From: Actinomycetota bacterium
GTDB taxonomy: Bacteria; Actinomycetota; Actinomycetes; S36-B12
NCBI GenBank assembly: GCA_003506065.1
Contig: DNXA01000204.1
Coordinates: 1 to 17,350, forward strand
DNA length: 17,350 nucleotides
Reading direction: 5' to 3'
The first letter of the stretch is position 1. Every line of letters begins with the position of its first letter. Below are positions 13,197-17,350 of the stretch, piece by piece. The notes under the pieces are model-generated. The model did not search any database. It was not told the origin of the DNA and saw nothing but the letters and a program-made list of their open reading frames with translations. A program made the translations under genes and the position numbers.

Positions 13197-14336
13197 CTAG
13201 GGCTGTGTGCGTCCCAAGGTGAGCGCTATTCGGAGTGAGTAGGCGTCTCGTGGATCCTGAGCGGACAGTCCCGTCAGCTCGGTCACCCGGCGCAGTCGAT
13301 ATCGCACCGTGTTGGGGTGGATGAACAGCGCTCTGGCCGTGGCCTCCAGGGAGGGGGATTCCTCCAAGAAGCAGGCAAGGGTCTGGAGCAGGTTGGACTC
13401 AGTGGCCAGCACCAGGAAGATTCGGTCGATCAACTCCTTCTGAGCATCCGCATCGCCGGCCAAGGCGCGTTCTGGGAGCAGTTCATGAGTGGAGACCGGA
13501 CGTGGAGCCTGGGTCCAGGCATGGGCCAGCTGAAGTGCCTGCATGGTGATGCGAGCAGCTGCGGGCACCTGATCCAATCCGGCGAGTTCGTCGCTGGTGA
13601 CCACCGGGCCCGGGCCGAAATGGGCGGCGAGCACCCGCGCAGTGCGGGAAGTCGCACTGACCCGTCCGATGATTGCCAGCATGGTCGAACCATGAATGCC
13701 GGTGAGGAGATCAACACCATGGTTGGTCGCGGCTCGTCGAAGGCCCGCCAGTGCGAGTTCTGGTTCGCCCAAGGGTGGCGATCCAGCGATGAGCATCACC
13801 GATCCCTGCCCAGACCAGCCAAGAGCACTGACTCGACTGAGCACAGTGCTGTCAAGATCGCCGCGAACGAATGCATCGACGACGAGCGCTTCGACCCGTG
13901 CATCCCAAGCACCGCGGGCTTCAGCTGCTCGGGCATAGACCCCTGCCGCCGAGAAGGCAATCTCGCGGGAATACCGAAGCACCGCTTCGCGCAGCGGAAT
14001 CCGGGTCTGCTCGTCGGCAATGCTCTCGATCGCTTCTTCCACCACATCGATCGTGGTGCGCACGAGCGACACCGTCTGCTCCAAGGAGATCACTCGTGCG
14101 AGTTCGCGTGGCGCTGCGCCAAAGACTCCAGCGGTGATCTCGGCAACTCGTTCCGGATGCTCGTACCAATCGACAAAGGCAGTGATGCCTGCTTGCGCAA
14201 CAAGCCCAACCCAGGAGCGCTCGCGCGCGCCCAAGTCGCGGTACCAGGGAAACTCAGCCTCCATGCGCTGTGTCGCCGCAGTGGTGAGGCCGCTGGTCGA
14301 CCGCACAAGTTGCAGCGGCAGAGGGATCGCAGTCAC
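13197..14336 (-). CDS. fasR: PucR/CdaR-type transcriptional regulator of fatty acid synthesis (FasR-like)
   Basis: This is a 379-residue DNA-binding protein. The C-terminus carries the PucR-type helix-turn-helix: SLEATARALFIHPNTVRYRL, then RRVTELTG and a DPRDAYSLRIAL tail. The middle is a GGDEF-like CdaR fold (about 165-280), and the N-terminal part is helical. A regulator of this type directly upstream of fabD is FasR in Streptomyces, which activates fabD-fabH-acpP-fabF; Rv2242 holds the same position between aceE and fabD in Mycobacterium. The name is assigned by that context. GTG 14336 is chosen: it starts one base after the upstream gene's stop (TGAGGTG). The frame stays open to 14468, but that part overlaps the iron transporter gene and its residues are not conserved-looking. 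The Shine-Dalgarno is poor, so translation may depend on the upstream gene. Confidence 0.88.
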   Translation of the reverse strand: MTAIPLPLQLVRSTSGLTTAATQRMEAEFPWYRDLGARERSWVGLVAQAGITAFVDWYEHPERVAEITAGVFGAAPRELARVISLEQTVSLVRTTIDVVEEAIESIADEQTRIPLREAVLRYSREIAFSAAGVYARAAEARGAWDARVEALVVDAFVRGDLDSTVLSRVSALGWSGQGSVMLIAGSPPLGEPELALAGLRRAATNHGVDLLTGIHGSTMLAIIGRVSATSRTARVLAAHFGPGPVVTSDELAGLDQVPAAARITMQALQLAHAWTQAPRPVSTHELLPERALAGDADAQKELIDRIFLVLATESNLLQTLACFLEESPSLEATARALFIHPNTVRYRLRRVTELTGLSAQDPRDAYSLRIALTLGRTQP

Positions 14337-14337
14337 C

Positions 14338-15471
14338 TCAGCTTGTGCTCGTGCCGATGAGAGAGCCGACAAGGAAGGTGACAGCAGCGGCTCCAGCGCC
14401 CCACAGGAACTGACGCAGGGCGGTGAACACCACACCTCGGCCAGACAGGCGCCCGACGATGCCGCCAACGATGAGCAGGGCGATTGAGGACAGCAGCATC
14501 GTCAGCCAGAGCGCGAGGGTGCCCGAAGTGATCAAGTAGGGGATGACGGGCACGAATGCACCGACCGTGAAGGCAACAAAGCTGGAAATCGCCACTCTCA
14601 CGGGTGCACCGAGTTCATCAGGATTCAGCCCAAGTTCCTCGCGAGCCAAAGTGTCCAGGGCTTTCTTGGGATCCTTCATGATGCTGGCTGCTGTGGATTC
14701 AGCGAGTTGCCGAGGCACGCCCTTGGCTCGGTAGATGAGCTCGAGTTCCTTCTGCTCCTCCTCTGGCTTGTTCGCGATCTCCGATGCCTCGCGCTCGATC
14801 TCTCTTCTGAACAGATCGCGCTGGCTTGCCACACTGACGTACTCGCCGGCAGCCATCGAGAACGCACCGGCCAGCAGGCCGGCGAAGCCGGCAAACAGAA
14901 TCGTCCGGCCGTCAGGATTGGCTCCTGCAAATCCCATCACAAGGGCGGTGTTGGAGACGAGCCCATCGCTGATCCCGAAGACTGCAGCACGCGCACTTCC
15001 GGAGTTGTCACCGCGATGCCAAGGCTCCATGTTGTCCGGACCCGGCGCCCGCAAGGCTCCCCGAATCGGAAGGATCGGCTCGTCGGTGCGCATTCGCTGG
15101 AAAGCCTCCATGTGCCAGGCCTCTTCGCGCACCATGGACTCGGGGGCTTCTGGTTCCTCGTCATACAGCGAGGTTGCGGCGGACTCTGCCTGTTCCAGAT
15201 GCGCAAGCACGTGATCCACACCAAAGGAGTTGGCGCGCGCGACCAGCGCGGCATCGTCGGCCTGCAACGCTGTTGGTGGATCTGGAACAGTGATGCCGGC
15301 TTCGGTCAGTTTGGCGATCCAGTGACGTGCATGCCGGTCTTCAATGTCCGCGAGCTCCAAGAGGGCTTCTTGTCGTTCGCCCTCCAGGCTGTGAGCCAGG
15401 GATCGGTAGAGCAGAGCGGCCTTGCGTTCCTCTTCGAGGTAGCGCAGGAACCGCTTGGGATCGTTGGCCAT
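14338..15471 (-). CDS. Ferritin-like domain fused to VIT1/CCC1 iron/manganese transporter
   Basis: The product is a 377-residue protein. Residues 1-130 form a rubrerythrin/ferritin-like helical bundle with diiron ligand candidates Glu14/15, E44xxH47 and E117xxH120. Residues ~155-377 are a VIT1/CCC1 membrane domain with about five helices, starting RAAVFGISDGLVSN (161-174), with the signature MAAGEYVSVASQRD (206-219) and a charged cytoplasmic region (220-290) that in this family binds metal. This layout is that of the Er-VIT/MbfA group, which exports Fe2+ (or Mn2+) from the cytosol and protects against iron and peroxide stress. ATG 15471 lies one base after the aceE stop, and its own stop lies one base before the regulator's GTG. 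The upstream frame to 15558 overlaps aceE and is not credible. Confidence 0.93.
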   Translation of the reverse strand: MANDPKRFLRYLEEERKAALLYRSLAHSLEGERQEALLELADIEDRHARHWIAKLTEAGITVPDPPTALQADDAALVARANSFGVDHVLAHLEQAESAATSLYDEEPEAPESMVREEAWHMEAFQRMRTDEPILPIRGALRAPGPDNMEPWHRGDNSGSARAAVFGISDGLVSNTALVMGFAGANPDGRTILFAGFAGLLAGAFSMAAGEYVSVASQRDLFRREIEREASEIANKPEEEQKELELIYRAKGVPRQLAESTAASIMKDPKKALDTLAREELGLNPDELGAPVRVAISSFVAFTVGAFVPVIPYLITSGTLALWLTMLLSSIALLIVGGIVGRLSGRGVVFTALRQFLWGAGAAAVTFLVGSLIGTSTS

Positions 15472-15472
15472 G

Positions 15473-17350
15473 TCAGCCAGAGCCCTCGGTGTTGCCGGCA
15501 GCCGCTGCGCCTGGATCGTGCAGTTGATAGCGCACGATTGCCTCAGCGACTCTCGCACGATCGAATTCGTGGTGCTTGCTCAGCATGCTCAGCGACTGCA
15601 CGACGATGGATTCAGCATCGACCAGGAAATGCCGACGCAGTGCGCCGCGGGTGTCTGACATGCCCCAGCCGTCGGTGCCCAGTGAGACAAACGGCTGATC
15701 GACCCACTCGCGAATCTGATCCTGCACTGCGCGCATGTAGTCAGACACAGCGATAACCGGACCAGGGCGTCCACCCAGTCGCTGCGTGACGTAGGCAGTG
15801 CGGAGCTCGCCTTCTGGATTCAGGAGGTTGTGCCGATCAACAGCAAGCCCGTCGCGGCGCAACTCGTTCCAGGAGGTCACCGACCACACATCAGCCTGCA
15901 CGCCCCATTCCTCATGCAGCATGTCGCTTGCTCGCAATGCCCAGTTGACGCCGACTCCGCTGGCAAGCAACTGCACGCGTGGGCCTTCGCCGCTGGCCTC
16001 GCGCAGCAAGTGCATCCCGCGCAGAATTCCATCGACATCGACGTTCTCAGGTTCAGCTGGCTGCCGATACGGCTCGTTGTAGATGGTCAGGTAGTAGTAG
16101 ATGTTCTCCGGATTCTCGCCATACATCCGCCGCAATCCGTCGCGGAAGATATGCGCGATCTCATAGGCGTACGCCGCGTCATAGGCGACAACTCCCGGGT
16201 TGGTGCTGGCGAGCAGGAGTGAATGGCCGTCCTGATGCTGCAGCCCCTCACCATTGAGAGTTGTGCGGCCAGCCGTCGCGCCGAGCACGAAGCCGCGTGC
16301 CATTTGATCCATGGCCGCCCAGAAGGCATCGCCAGTTCTTTGGAAACCGAACATGGAATAGAAGATGTAGATCGGGATCATCGGCTGACCATGAGTTGCA
16401 TACGAGGTGCCAACAGCCGTGAACGAAGCAGTGGAGCCAGCCTCGTTGATGCCCTCGTGCAAGATCTGACCAGTCTTGGACTCCTTGTACGAGAGCACAA
16501 GATCGCGGTCAACTGACATGTACTGCTGACCGTGCGGGGAGTAGATCTTCGCGGTGGGGAACAGCGAATCCATCCCGAAGGTACGAGCTTCGTCCGGAAT
16601 GATCGGAACGAATCGGTGGCCGATGTTCGGATCCTTCATCAGATCCTTGAGCAACCGCACGAACGCCATAGTGGTTGCGACCTCTTGATTGCCAGAGCCG
16701 CGCTTGGCAACTTCATACGAGGAAAGCGGGGGCAGCACCAGGGGTTCGTTGACGACTCGTCGAGCTGGCACAGGTCCGCCAAGTCGACGGCGTGCGTGCT
16801 GCACGTACTGCACGGCCTCGTCGTCGGGACCTGGGTGGTAGTACGGCGGCAGATACGGATCCATCTCACTGTCAGGGATTGGAATCTGCATGCGATCACG
16901 GAACCCGAGAAGATCCTCAAGGGTGAGTTTCTTCATCTGGTGCGTGGAGTTGCGACCTTCAAAGTGCGAGCCCAACGACCAGCCCTTGACGGTCTTGGCG
17001 AGGATGACTGTCGGCTGGCCCTTGACCTGCATCGCCGCGTTGTAGGCGGCATACATCTTGCGATAGTCGTGGCCACCGCGACGCAGGCCCCAGATGTCGT
17101 CGTCGCTCCAGTTCTCAACCAGCTTCGCGGTGCGAGGATCTCGCCCGAAGAAGTGCTCGCGAACAAAGGCACCGTCTTCGGCCTTGAAGGTCTGGAAGTC
17201 GCCGTCGACAGTGTTGTTCATCAAGTTGACCAGTGCGCCTTCACGATCCGCGGCAAGCAGTTCATCCCACTTTCGCCCCCAGACCACCTTCAGGACGTTC
17301 CAGCCGGCGCCCCGGAACAGGCTTTCCAGTTCCTGAATGATCTTGCCGTT
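15473..17350 (-). CDS. aceE: Pyruvate dehydrogenase E1 component, homodimeric type (5' end outside window)
   Basis: The frame is open to the right edge; 625 C-terminal residues are present of an expected ~900. It decarboxylates pyruvate with thiamine diphosphate and passes the acetyl group to the lipoyl E2, yielding acetyl-CoA. The visible part opens at NGKIIQELE, so the GDG thiamine-binding motif lies just outside. Conserved blocks are [41 protein letters not shown] (whose Glu matches the catalytic Glu571 region of the E. coli enzyme), [35 protein letters not shown] and [10 protein letters not shown]. These are diagnostic of AceE rather than the alpha/beta E1 form. Its stop is one base from the next gene's ATG. 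Proximity to the fab genes fits acetyl-CoA supply. Confidence 0.97.
   Translation of the reverse strand, partial: NGKIIQELESLFRGAGWNVLKVVWGRKWDELLAADREGALVNLMNNTVDGDFQTFKAEDGAFVREHFFGRDPRTAKLVENWSDDDIWGLRRGGHDYRKMYAAYNAAMQVKGQPTVILAKTVKGWSLGSHFEGRNSTHQMKKLTLEDLLGFRDRMQIPIPDSEMDPYLPPYYHPGPDDEAVQYVQHARRRLGGPVPARRVVNEPLVLPPLSSYEVAKRGSGNQEVATTMAFVRLLKDLMKDPNIGHRFVPIIPDEARTFGMDSLFPTAKIYSPHGQQYMSVDRDLVLSYKESKTGQILHEGINEAGSTASFTAVGTSYATHGQPMIPIYIFYSMFGFQRTGDAFWAAMDQMARGFVLGATAGRTTLNGEGLQHQDGHSLLLASTNPGVVAYDAAYAYEIAHIFRDGLRRMYGENPENIYYYLTIYNEPYRQPAEPENVDVDGILRGMHLLREASGEGPRVQLLASGVGVNWALRASDMLHEEWGVQADVWSVTSWNELRRDGLAVDRHNLLNPEGELRTAYVTQRLGGRPGPVIAVSDYMRAVQDQIREWVDQPFVSLGTDGWGMSDTRGALRRHFLVDAESIVVQSLSMLSKHHEFDRARVAEAIVRYQLHDPGAAAAGNTEGSG

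Noticed and set aside
13317..14360. Plus-strand open frame (347 codons) opposite the PucR-type regulator
   Set aside because: Shadow frame; no recognisable domains, and the regulator's helix-turn-helix is on the minus strand.
14337..14468. Upstream extension of the PucR-type regulator to 14468
   Set aside because: Lies entirely within the VIT gene in another frame, with Cys/Ser-rich residues unlike the family; GTG 14336 directly after the VIT stop is better.
14707..15756. Plus-strand open frame (349 codons) opposite the VIT fusion and aceE
   Set aside because: Spans parts of two well-supported minus-strand genes; no motif of its own.

Overview
The window looks like a chromosomal segment of a moderate-to-high-GC actinobacterium. 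The main evidence is the minus-strand block aceE - PucR/CdaR-type regulator - fabD - fabH - acpP - fabF with a DUF3145 gene next to it, an arrangement typical of Actinomycetota. GTG starts and ATGA/GTGA/TGATG gene junctions fit this. I cannot name the genus. GC is clearly below that of Streptomyces, so an uncultivated planktonic or soil lineage is possible, but that is inference. I see no tRNA, rRNA, CRISPR array, transposase, phage gene or other sign of mobility.

Left part (1-4128): a minus-strand potassium-channel-like protein runs off the left edge. It has two TrkA-N/RCK modules flanking a two-helix pore with a TVGFGD filter. Divergent from it is a small four-helix membrane protein, then a sugar:proton symporter of the major facilitator superfamily, then a helical cytoplasmic protein I do not recognise. 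A possible 13-residue leader peptide precedes that last gene.

Centre (4129-8153): about 350 bases without a convincing gene contain a run of potential RNA hairpins. They precede three plus-strand genes joined by overlapping stop/start codons: a GT4 glycosyltransferase, a likely (alpha/alpha) barrel carbohydrate-active protein, and a long-form GH130 glycosidase/phosphorylase-like enzyme. Together they look like a small system that makes and trims or recycles a glycan or glycoside, perhaps mannose-containing. The substrate cannot be read from sequence. This is the best candidate for an undescribed system here.

Right part (8294-17350): the DUF3145 gene (plus strand) runs tail-to-tail into a TMEM175-type channel gene. 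That gene is the last of a minus-strand block which reads, in transcription order, aceE (5' end outside the window), a ferritin-like/VIT iron transporter fusion, a PucR-type regulator (FasR-like), fabD, fabH, acpP, fabF, TMEM175. The block links acetyl-CoA production by pyruvate dehydrogenase to type II fatty acid synthesis. The iron gene sits between aceE and the regulator, with one base separating it from each neighbour. A strong hairpin lies between acpP and fabF. A widely spaced inverted repeat lies upstream of fabD, where the regulator would be expected to act.
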